DNA of 5,447 nucleotides, taken from contig PLNO01000352.1 of the NCBI GenBank assembly GCA_003141795.1, positions 2,303-7,749 on the forward strand, in the 5' to 3' direction. The notes under the pieces were generated by a model. That model was not told the origin of the DNA and did not search any database. It worked only from the letters and a program-made list of their open reading frames with translations. Of this stretch, positions 1 through 5,139 are shown in pieces (the first letter of the stretch is position 1; every line of letters begins with the position of its first letter). The position numbers were made by a program, and so were the translations under genes. This DNA is from Spirochaetaceae bacterium (GTDB taxonomy: Bacteria; Spirochaetota; Spirochaetia; SZUA-6; Fen-1364).

Positions 1-70
1 AATTCTCCCACCGTTTGAAGGGGGAGATCCGCGCGGGCTTTTCCGTCTTCGCGACTGCCTCAGTGCTCAT
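1..70 (-). CDS. Start of a probable sugar ABC transporter permease (partial, runs off left edge)
   Basis: Only the first 23 codons are in the window, beginning MSTEAVAKTEKPAR and continuing to a Lys-Arg-Trp-Glu-Asn stretch. This is a charged, hydrophilic tail of the sort that precedes the first membrane helix of RbsC-type permeases. The ATG start overlaps the TGA stop of the upstream ATPase as ATGA, and an AGGAGA ribosome binding site lies inside the ATPase gene (80-85) with a 9-nt spacer. The other transporter cluster in this window has the same arrangement between its ATPase and a clear permease. The start is therefore well supported, but the permease identity is inferred from position and not from sequence, since no membrane segment is visible. 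A different transporter subunit remains possible. Confidence 0.7.
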   Translation of the reverse strand, partial: MSTEAVAKTEKPARISPFKRWEN

Positions 71-1551
71 ATTGCCTTGTCTCCTATGGAATACGTCAGG
101 ATGTTCTCTTCCGAGACCTCGGCCTTGCCGAGCTCGGCCATGATCTGTCCGCTCTTCATGACGAGGACACGGTCGCTCATGGAGATGACCTCCGGCATGT
201 CGGAGGACACCATGATGATCGCCTTCCCCTGCTTGAGCAGATCGACCATGATCTGGTAGATCTCCTGCTTCGAGCCCACGTCGATGCCGCGGGTCGGTTC
301 ATCGAAGATGAATATCTCCCCGTTCGTATTGAACCATTTCCCGAGGACGACCTTCTGCTGGTTGCCGCCCGAGAGGCTGACGACGCGCGTACGAGAGCTC
401 GGGGTGCGGATGTTGAGGGCCTTCACGAAATGGTCCCCCGTCTTCTGGTCCTCCGCAGGACTGGCGAAGAACCCTCTGACGTTCACCAGATTTGCGCTGA
501 TCACATTGTTCGCTATTGACTGCGGGAGGAAGAGCCCCGTGTTCTGCCGGTCCTCGGTGATGAAGCACATGCGGTTGCGGATCGAGCTCTTCGGCCCGGC
601 GTGCTTGACCACCTTCCCGTTGATGAGGATCTCCCCGAAATCGAGCTTCGCGCTCCCGAACAGGACGTTCATGAGCTCCGAGCGGCCCGAACCGGCCATG
701 CCGGCAATGCCGAGGATCTCCCCCCGGCGTAGCGTGAAGGAGACGTTTTTCGCCTTGTTGCCCGTGATGCCACGTGCCTCGAACACCACCTCACCGATGG
801 GAACACTCTCCCTCTGGTAGAAGGTGGAGGGATCGCGACCCACCATATCCTTGATGAGCTTGTTCTTGGTGAGATCGGCCAGGATGTATTCGCTGACCTT
901 GCGTCCGTCGCGAAGAACGGTGACCCGGTCGGCGATCTTGAACACCTCCTCCAGGTGATGGGAGATGTAGATGATACCGATCCCGCTCTTCTTCACGGTC
1001 TGGACGATCTCCAGCAACGTGTCGATCTCCGCCACGGAGAAGGAGGCGGTGGGCTCATCGAGGATGATCACCCTCCGTTTAAAAACCAGACCTTTGGCGA
1101 TCTCCACGATCTTCTGCTCTCCGCTGGAAAGCTCACCCATGACCATTTCGGGACGTAGCGGGCTCTTGAGGTACTTCAGGACCTCCTCGGTCTGCCGCTT
1201 CATCTCCGACTTCTGCAGGAAGATGCCCTTCTCGATCTCCGCGCCCGTGAAGATGTTCTCAACGATGCTGAGGTTGTCGAAGATCACGTGTTCCTGGTAG
1301 ATGGTCTGAATGCCCATTGTCTGGGCCAGGTGCGGATTCAGGACCACCTTCTTTCCGTCGAAAGAGATCTCCCCGCCCTCATCCGGCTGGTAAGCACCCG
1401 ACAGGATCTTTATCAGGGTTGATTTTCCCGCGCCGTTTTCGCCGCAGAGACAATGCACTTCCCCCCCGCGGAGGTTGAAGGAGATGTCCTGCAGCGCTTT
1501 CACCCCCGGGAAGGTTTTGGATATGTTCTTCAGCTCAAGGATCTCATTCAT
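67..1551 (-). CDS. Sugar ABC transporter ATP-binding protein, two-domain RbsA/MglA/XylG type
   Basis: This cytoplasmic ATPase powers import of a sugar or polyol through an RbsC-type permease. The 494 residues match the usual length of about 500 and contain two fused nucleotide-binding domains. Domain 1 has Walker A GENGAGKST (37-45), Q-loop Gln86, signature LSSGEQ (141-146), Walker B VIILDE (161-166, catalytic Glu166) and switch His198. Domain 2 has a degenerate Walker A GMAGSGRSE (284-292, Arg290 where Lys is expected), the ITEDR motif (331-335), signature LSGGNQQK (393-400) and Walker B IFIFDEPTRGID (413-424). Its switch region reads SSD in place of His. The asymmetry of one canonical and one degenerate site is normal for this family. 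The ATG start is preceded by GAGGTG (1565-1570) at a long 13-nt spacing. A consensus promoter lies about 250 nt upstream. The stop overlaps the next gene as ATGA. The transported substrate cannot be read from an ATPase, so no gene symbol is given. Confidence 0.95.
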   Translation of the reverse strand: MNEILELKNISKTFPGVKALQDISFNLRGGEVHCLCGENGAGKSTLIKILSGAYQPDEGGEISFDGKKVVLNPHLAQTMGIQTIYQEHVIFDNLSIVENIFTGAEIEKGIFLQKSEMKRQTEEVLKYLKSPLRPEMVMGELSSGEQKIVEIAKGLVFKRRVIILDEPTASFSVAEIDTLLEIVQTVKKSGIGIIYISHHLEEVFKIADRVTVLRDGRKVSEYILADLTKNKLIKDMVGRDPSTFYQRESVPIGEVVFEARGITGNKAKNVSFTLRRGEILGIAGMAGSGRSELMNVLFGSAKLDFGEILINGKVVKHAGPKSSIRNRMCFITEDRQNTGLFLPQSIANNVISANLVNVRGFFASPAEDQKTGDHFVKALNIRTPSSRTRVVSLSGGNQQKVVLGKWFNTNGEIFIFDEPTRGIDVGSKQEIYQIMVDLLKQGKAIIMVSSDMPEVISMSDRVLVMKSGQIMAELGKAEVSEENILTYSIGDKAI

Positions 1552-1564
1552 AGTCGTGGTTCTT

Positions 1565-1570
1565 CACCTC
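1565..1570 (-). promoter_or_regulatory. Weak, distant ribosome binding site of the full-length ATPase gene
   Basis: On the minus strand GAGGTG lies 13 nt before the ATG at 1551-1549, longer than the usual 5-9 nt. No closer purine-rich site is seen, so this is the best candidate. Modest translation initiation is plausible. The ATG itself is supported because the protein begins exactly at the usual N-terminus of the family, with the first strand leading to Walker A at residue 37. Confidence 0.45.
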
Positions 1571-1642
1571 GTACCGGCAGGCCGCTATTCCCCTGTTGAA
1601 GATCTTCACCGGTTCATTCGCCACCGCTGTCTTTCCCATCAG

Positions 1643-1660
1643 TGCAAAACCGTTCCCAAA
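1643..1660 (+). repeat. Operator-like repeat copy C (inverted relative to copies A and B)
   Basis: The plus strand reads TGCAAAACCGTTCCCAAA. Its GTTCCCAAA end resembles the GTTCCAAA that copies A and B show on the minus strand, with one extra C. The core AACCGTT is a 7-bp odd palindrome. It lies inside the predicted leader of the ATPase transcript and overlaps the hairpin at 1651-1670, so it may instead be an RNA element. It is the weakest of the three copies. Confidence 0.3.
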
Positions 1661-1670
1661 GGCCGGAACG
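1651..1670 (-). repeat. Perfect 6-bp inverted repeat / stem-loop in the ATPase leader
   Basis: Arms CGTTCC (1651-1656) and GGAACG (1665-1670) are exact reverse complements around an 8-nt loop. In the predicted leader RNA of the minus-strand ATPase gene this would form a small hairpin followed by GTTTTGC. The T run is short and the stem only moderately stable, so I do not call it a terminator. It could be an attenuator-like structure or a protein-binding site. Confidence 0.35.
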
Positions 1671-1730
1671 AAAAGCCATCTGCTTGCCAGTTCCCATCCC
1701 TCACATTTAGATGCAATTCACTGCAAATAT

Positions 1731-1748
1731 TTTGGAACGCTACTCTAT
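1731..1748 (+). repeat. Operator-like direct repeat copy B
   Basis: The plus strand reads TTTGGAACGCTACTCTAT. It shares its first 8 and last 4 bases with copy A, 49 bp away, and 13 of 18 positions overall without gaps. It lies about 50-65 nt downstream of the predicted transcription start. A repeat of this length and similarity in a promoter region suggests a second binding site for the same regulator. It is less palindromic than copy A. Confidence 0.4.
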
Positions 1749-1779
1749 GTAATTGTTCGGTTTGAGGGAGGAAGGTTGC

Positions 1780-1797
1780 TTTGGAACCGCTCCCTAT
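1780..1797 (+). promoter_or_regulatory. Putative operator (copy A) over the ATPase transcription start
   Basis: The plus strand reads TTTGGAACCGCTCCCTAT. Its core GGAACCGCTCC (1783-1793) is a near-perfect odd palindrome with 4 of 5 base pairs. The segment 1782-1795 fits 8 of 10 fixed positions of the LacI-family operator pattern TGnAAnCGnTTnCA as I recall it. It begins right after the -10 box, so a bound protein would cover roughly +1 to +18 and block initiation, as in classical sugar-operon repression. The regulator gene is not in the window, and assignment to the LacI family is inference. Confidence 0.5.
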
Positions 1798-1803
1798 TTT
1801 GGG

Positions 1804-1833
1804 ATTATATGAGACCCCAAGACCAGCTGTCAA
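1804..1833 (-). promoter_or_regulatory. Perfect-consensus sigma-70 promoter for the ATPase gene
   Basis: On the minus strand the -35 box is TTGACA (1833-1828) and the -10 box is TATAAT (1809-1804), both exact consensus, with an 18-nt spacer that is one more than optimal. An A-rich stretch, GAAAAATCA, lies just upstream of -35 and could act as an UP element. The predicted start is near 1797, giving a leader of about 246 nt before the ATPase ATG. A promoter this strong for a catabolic transporter would need repression, which fits the operator-like sequence immediately downstream. Confidence 0.8.
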
Positions 1834-1984
1834 GATGATTTTTCAAGTCCCCATTGGCCGATCGCTGCAAGCACAATTCTCCCTCCTCGTGATCAGGGGT
1901 TGTCGATGGATAGTTTCATCCCTCCGGGTCAAGATGTGAATCCCAGCTTTTTCACCATCCAATACCAGCTAAAACCAGGTATTT

Positions 1985-1997
1985 AATGTCGGACATT
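1985..1997 (+). promoter_or_regulatory. Perfect 13-bp palindrome upstream of the TIM-barrel gene (putative operator)
   Basis: AATGTC-G-GACATT is an exact inverted repeat with 6-bp arms around one central base, ending 46 nt before the GTG start. It overlaps the T/A-rich stretch TATTTAAT (1980-1987), which could be a -10 element, although no matching -35 box is visible. The core GT-N3-AC resembles the half-site arrangement of GntR/FadR-type operators (TNGTNNNACNA), but the outermost consensus bases do not match. A regulator site is plausible; the family is a guess. Confidence 0.4.
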
Positions 1998-2030
1998 GAC
2001 TCCCGGCCGGAACCATGATGTCATCCACTC

Positions 2031-2036
2031 AGGGGG
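2031..2036 (+). promoter_or_regulatory. Ribosome binding site that fixes the GTG start of the TIM-barrel gene
   Basis: AGGGGG lies 7 nt before GTG at 2044. An upstream in-frame TTG at 1996 would add 16 residues, but they are unlike the family N-terminus and the TTG falls inside the palindrome with no comparable site before it. The GTG gives a protein starting MKIGCFAL, which is the first beta strand of the barrel. Confidence 0.75.
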
Positions 2037-2043
2037 AACTGCT

Positions 2044-2880
2044 GTGAAAATCGGATGTTTCGCTCTCGTCGACCCGTTCCAGGTCCTCGACCATCAGCTC
2101 GAGCGCATCGCGGGCATGGGCTTCAAGTACGCCGACGTCACCGACAGCCATCCGGGCGGCGGTCTGGGCCGGGAGTTCGGCTTCGCCGCTACGGTCAGCC
2201 TGGACGACAATCCTCTCGACGTGCGACGGCTTTTCGAGAAGCACGGACTGACCATCACCACGGTGTGCGCGCATGCCAATCTCCTCGACCCATCGGCGAA
2301 CTCCCGCTATGGCACGACGGAGATCATCAAGGCCGTGAAGCTCGCCGCGCTCATGGGCGTGAAGCATGTCGTAACCTGTGAGGGGGAACCGTCCACGGAG
2401 TGGGGCAAGGCCCTTCCGCGGGAACGGCAGATCTTCATTACGGCGGAAAAGCTCTATGAGCCGGTACGTCTCGCGAAGGACCTCGGCGTCTGGGTGCTGC
2501 TGGAGCCCCACGGACCTCTGACGGACACCATCGACGGGATGGAAGGCATCATGAAGACGCTGGGCAACCCGTCGAATCTCGGCGTCAACATGGACACCGG
2601 CAACTGCTGGCTCGGCGGAAGCGACCCGGTGGAGTTCGCGAAGCACTTCAAGGACAGGATCAAGCACGTCCACTGGAAGGACCTCCCGAAGGAGTACGAG
2701 AAGAAGAGGGGCAAGGAGTTCGGGTGCGGATTCAGCCCCATCGCACTCGGCGAGGGGGTCATCGACATCGCGGGAGCCTACAAGGTGCTGAAGGATCAGG
2801 AGTTCTGCACGCTGGAAATCGGTGGCGACGATAATCTGAAGAAGAGCGTCGCATACCTCGAATCCCTGGCGGCACGGTAG
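2044..2880 (+). CDS. Xylose isomerase-like TIM-barrel protein, probable sugar isomerase/epimerase
   Basis: This 278-residue protein belongs to the sugar phosphate isomerase/epimerase superfamily (AP endonuclease 2 / IolE-IolI / hydroxypyruvate isomerase / tagatose 3-epimerase type). It starts at GTG with MKIGCFAL, the first barrel strand. Four residues align with the divalent-metal ligands of such enzymes: Glu154 in LLEPHG, Asp184 in NMDTGN, His210 in HVHWKD and Glu258 in LEIGG. Other family-typical parts are the CAHANLL strand (75-81) and a lid-like GFSPIALGEG segment (229-238). All four ligands are present, so the enzyme is likely active and cytoplasmic. It has no signal peptide or extra domain. 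It is divergent from one sugar ABC cluster and convergent with another, which suggests that it works on an imported sugar, polyol or keto-sugar. The exact reaction (isomerase, epimerase or inosose-type dehydratase) cannot be decided from sequence. Confidence 0.88.
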   Translation: MKIGCFALVDPFQVLDHQLERIAGMGFKYADVTDSHPGGGLGREFGFAATVSLDDNPLDVRRLFEKHGLTITTVCAHANLLDPSANSRYGTTEIIKAVKLAALMGVKHVVTCEGEPSTEWGKALPRERQIFITAEKLYEPVRLAKDLGVWVLLEPHGPLTDTIDGMEGIMKTLGNPSNLGVNMDTGNCWLGGSDPVEFAKHFKDRIKHVHWKDLPKEYEKKRGKEFGCGFSPIALGEGVIDIAGAYKVLKDQEFCTLEIGGDDNLKKSVAYLESLAAR

Positions 2881-2894
2881 ACCGGTACAAACAA

Positions 2895-2922
2895 CGGGGG
2901 CTTGCCAGTCGGCAAGCCCCCG
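2895..2922 (-). terminator. Perfect 12-bp hairpin terminator, mainly for the binding-protein unit
   Basis: Arms CGGGGGCTTGCC (2895-2906) and GGCAAGCCCCCG (2911-2922) are exact reverse complements around an AGTC loop. On the minus strand the stem is followed by TTGTTTGT, a T-rich tail suited to intrinsic termination of the binding-protein transcript, 23 nt after its stop. On the plus strand the following bases are CACAATTCA, a poor tail. The hairpin is nevertheless only 15 nt past the stop of the TIM-barrel gene, so it probably also ends or stabilises that mRNA. Confidence 0.85.
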
Positions 2923-2944
2923 CACAATTCACGTCCGATCAGCG

Positions 2945-4012
2945 CTACTTGGCCGCCATGTAGGCTGCCAGCTTGGCGTCGAAGTCGTCGAACGACTTGG
3001 CGTTGGCATTGTAGAGCTTCTCGTAGTAGTCCAGGTGCCACTCGAACTTGTTGGCGGCCCGACCCTTCATGTAGGCGGCGGTGTCCCAGGGAATGGCCTT
3101 GTCGAGGTTGGCCTTGGTGAGCACGTCGAAGGGCGTGATCTGGAGATCCGCCACGAACTTTTCGCCCTTGAGCTGCCTGACGATCTGCTGAATGCAGAGG
3201 TCGGCATTGAGGGAGGGCGGGTTCGGGACCGTGGCGGCCATGAGGCCCTGCTTCATCCACTGCCAGGCATCTTCCTTGCCGTTGTTGGAAACGATGATCT
3301 TCCCCTTGATGTTCTGCTCCTTGAACACCTGGATGACGCCGGCCGCTTCCTCTTCGTTGGCGGCAAAGATGACGTCAAACGGTTTCCCGGAAGAGAGAAG
3401 GTCTTCGGTAACGGGGATGGCTTTCGTCCTCTGCCAATCCGCGCTCTTCAGGACGATGGCCTTGCCCATGTTCGCCTCGTCGAGGGCGAGCTGGAAGCCC
3501 ACCATTTCTCCTTCAGCGGGGCCCTGGCCGAGGAAGCCCGGTATCTCGGCGCACTTGGCATTGGGGTAATTCTTTGCGACCCACTGCCCGATGCGGTAGC
3601 CCATGATGACGAAGTTGTCGGTGACGTGGCCCGTGAATGCGCCGCCCTCAGGAACGTTCGGTTTTCCCGCTATGAAGAAGATGGGCATCTTCGCGTCATT
3701 GGCAGCCTTGATCGTCTTCGCGCTTCCCGCCGCACCTGCCGTGATGACCGCAATGGCGTCCACGCCCCTTGCAATCAGGTCCTGCACGTTGGCCAGTTCC
3801 TTCTCGGGCTTGTAGTTCGAGTTGACCTCGACGACCTTTATTCCGTACGACTTCGCTATGGCAACCAGGGTCTTCCCGAACTGCGCATAGTAGTCGTCGG
3901 GACCGGCGTTGACGAAGCCGATCGTCTTGCCCGATACCTGATCGGCTGACGCAACGGTCATCACGCCGAACAGCAGGGCAAGGGCCATCATGATGAACAG
4001 TAGTCTCTTCAT
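2945..4012 (-). CDS. Periplasmic sugar-binding protein of an ABC transporter (ribose/galactose-type, Peripla_BP_4)
   Basis: This protein captures the substrate in the periplasm and delivers it to the permease. The 355 residues begin with a classical Sec signal peptide: KR, a hydrophobic core (4-20), then an ASA cleavage site before Asp24. There is no lipobox cysteine, so it should be soluble and periplasmic. The mature part has the two-lobe pattern of the family: first strand KTIGFVNAG (29-37), a GVDAIAVITAGAAG segment (83-96), a hinge-side DVIFAANEEEAAG (213-225) and KIIVSNNGKEDA (238-249). The last segment has NNG where many relatives have an Asp-containing GxD motif, which hints at a different ligand. 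A strong AGGAGGAGGAG site precedes the ATG by about 7 nt. The gene follows the permease after a 77-nt gap without a visible terminator and ends at the hairpin 2895-2922. The substrate is unknown. Confidence 0.92.
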   Translation of the reverse strand: MKRLLFIMMALALLFGVMTVASADQVSGKTIGFVNAGPDDYYAQFGKTLVAIAKSYGIKVVEVNSNYKPEKELANVQDLIARGVDAIAVITAGAAGSAKTIKAANDAKMPIFFIAGKPNVPEGGAFTGHVTDNFVIMGYRIGQWVAKNYPNAKCAEIPGFLGQGPAEGEMVGFQLALDEANMGKAIVLKSADWQRTKAIPVTEDLLSSGKPFDVIFAANEEEAAGVIQVFKEQNIKGKIIVSNNGKEDAWQWMKQGLMAATVPNPPSLNADLCIQQIVRQLKGEKFVADLQITPFDVLTKANLDKAIPWDTAAYMKGRAANKFEWHLDYYEKLYNANAKSFDDFDAKLAAYMAAK

Positions 4013-4019
4013 TCCCGTT

Positions 4020-4030
4020 CTCCTCCTCCT
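4020..4030 (-). promoter_or_regulatory. Extended ribosome binding site of the binding-protein gene
   Basis: On the minus strand AGGAGGAGGAG precedes the ATG at 4012 by 7 nt. It has several overlapping Shine-Dalgarno registers and is the strongest initiation signal in the window. Binding proteins are usually needed in excess over the permease and ATPase, and this would achieve it within a shared mRNA. Confidence 0.8.
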
Positions 4031-4089
4031 AAGATTGTATGAGCACTAGATCTGGAATCTCGTGAATACCCGTCTCCCACCACCATGGG

Positions 4090-5139
4090 TCAATGCTGGG
4101 CCGCATTCTTCAGTTCAGCGGTGTTTCCCTTCTTCAGGCCGCCCTTCGCAAAGGAGGACCTCTGGCCGCTGAAATAGCTGAGCAGGACGGCGAGCACGAT
4201 GATGGCGCCCGTCATGACGTACTGCCAATAGGGATTCACCCCCAGGATATTGAGCGCGTTGGAAATGCAGCCCAGAAGCAGCACGCCGATCAGCGATCCC
4301 CACACGTTCCCTTTCCCGCCGCTGAGCGCGGTGCCGCCGACAACGACCGCGGCGATGACGTCGATTTCCTTGCCGTCGCCCATCAACGGGTTGCCCGTGC
4401 CGAGCCGGGAGAGAAGGACCATCGTCGCAATCGCTACGAAGACTCCGTTCAAGCCGTACACCATGAGCTTGAACCGCTTGACGTTGATGCCTGCGAGGTA
4501 CGCGGCGTTCTCGTTCCCCCCGACCGCGTAGACCGATCTGCCGAACTTCGTATACCGTAAAACGAGCCAGATGATGATCTCCAGCAGGAGAAAAACGATC
4601 ACCGGCATCCCGAACCGCAGCTGGTTCGTGACGTTGAGGTAGGTGCCGCCAAGGAACGTGAACTTCCCTTCAATCGTGATCTCGCTGCCGTTGGTGATCA
4701 GGTACGTGAAGCCCTTGTACATGCTCATGAACCCGAGGGAAACGATGAAGGGCTCCAGCTTCGTGCGGGAAATGATGAACCCCATGAGCACCTGGAAGAG
4801 CACGGCGACGACAATTCCGAACAGTACGGCCACCCATTCGTTCAGGGCCACCACCCTCATCATGAAGGCCATGCCGGTACCGATGAAGCACATCATCTGG
4901 CCGATCGACAGGTCGATGCCGCCCGACACCATGACGATCGTCATGGCGATGGCCAGGATTCCGGTGGTGGAGACCTGCATCAGCACATTGGAAATGTTCC
5001 TCGGCTTGATGAAGGCCACCTTGCCGAAGTCGAAGTTCCTCACGAAGATGAGCTCCGCAAGAAATACCGCGACGAGGACGGCCACCAGGGTCAGGAGGAT
5101 CGGCGTATTCTCACGGCGCATGGTAGTGCTCAGTCTCAT
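4090..5139 (-). CDS. Sugar ABC transporter permease, RbsC type (BPD_transp_2)
   Basis: This inner-membrane channel subunit (349 residues) is very hydrophobic with multiple predicted helices, the first at about 14-33. Family landmarks are VSGGIDLSIG (71-80), the SRTKLEPFIVSLG stretch (124-136), the AVGGNENAAYLAGI segment (205-218) that forms the cytoplasmic loop contacting the ATPase, and VVGGTALSGGKGNVWG (266-281) before the last helices. The length is somewhat longer than E. coli RbsC owing to a Lys- and Asn-containing tail. The ATG overlaps the TGA of the upstream ATPase as ATGA, with AGGGAG (5149-5154) 9 nt before it, so translation is likely coupled. A later in-frame ATG at codon 7 is possible but less well placed. 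The binding protein gene follows 77 nt downstream, giving the order ATPase-permease-binding protein as in rbsACB. Confidence 0.93.
   Translation of the reverse strand: MRLSTTMRRENTPILLTLVAVLVAVFLAELIFVRNFDFGKVAFIKPRNISNVLMQVSTTGILAIAMTIVMVSGGIDLSIGQMMCFIGTGMAFMMRVVALNEWVAVLFGIVVAVLFQVLMGFIISRTKLEPFIVSLGFMSMYKGFTYLITNGSEITIEGKFTFLGGTYLNVTNQLRFGMPVIVFLLLEIIIWLVLRYTKFGRSVYAVGGNENAAYLAGINVKRFKLMVYGLNGVFVAIATMVLLSRLGTGNPLMGDGKEIDVIAAVVVGGTALSGGKGNVWGSLIGVLLLGCISNALNILGVNPYWQYVMTGAIIVLAVLLSYFSGQRSSFAKGGLKKGNTAELKNAAQH

Larger units (their letters stand above)
1552..2043. other. Divergent intergenic regulatory region (492 bp)
   Basis: This is the gap between the minus-strand ATPase gene and the plus-strand TIM-barrel gene. 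I find no convincing protein-coding gene in it: the longest open frames begin or end at arbitrary places, lack ribosome binding sites and cross the promoter. It looks less GC-rich than the genes, especially around 1700-1810. It contains a consensus promoter for the ATPase gene, a repeated operator-like sequence, a hairpin in the predicted leader and a palindrome near the enzyme gene, each listed separately. No clear -35/-10 pair for the plus-strand gene was found. Confidence 0.8.

Noticed and set aside
284..820. Plus-strand open frame opposite the full-length ATPase
   Set aside because: Shadow frame in GC-rich coding DNA; the minus strand carries all the ABC motifs.
1712..1725. TGCA-N6-TGCA imperfect palindrome
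   Set aside because: TGCA is self-complementary and short, and the inner bases pair poorly; likely chance in an AT-richer stretch.
1639..1833. 64-codon minus-strand open frame in the intergenic region
   Set aside because: It begins upstream of the consensus promoter that would have to transcribe it, has no good ribosome binding site and resembles no known protein.
1596..1838. Plus-strand open frames of 80-96 codons in or extending into the intergenic region
   Set aside because: They cross the minus-strand promoter and leader, show no coding-like composition and have no ribosome binding site or recognisable motif.
1996..2043. Alternative TTG start giving a 16-residue longer TIM-barrel protein
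   Set aside because: The TTG lies at the edge of the palindrome and lacks a ribosome binding site, while GTG at 2044 has AGGGGG at 7-nt spacing and matches the family N-terminus.
2029..2925. 298-codon open frame on the minus strand opposite the TIM-barrel gene
   Set aside because: It is the antisense shadow of a clear enzyme gene. Its translation is rich in Arg, Leu, Val and Glu with no recognisable domain, and it would run through the terminator hairpin.
3035..3949. 304-codon open frame on the plus strand opposite the binding-protein gene
   Set aside because: Antisense shadow of a well-supported periplasmic binding protein; no family resemblance and no ribosome binding site noted.
4013..4089. 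Possible terminator or promoter between permease and binding-protein genes
   Set aside because: Only a 4-bp CCCA/TGGG pairing and an AGATCT palindrome are present. There is no stable stem with a T tract and no convincing -35/-10 pair, so the genes are treated as one operon.
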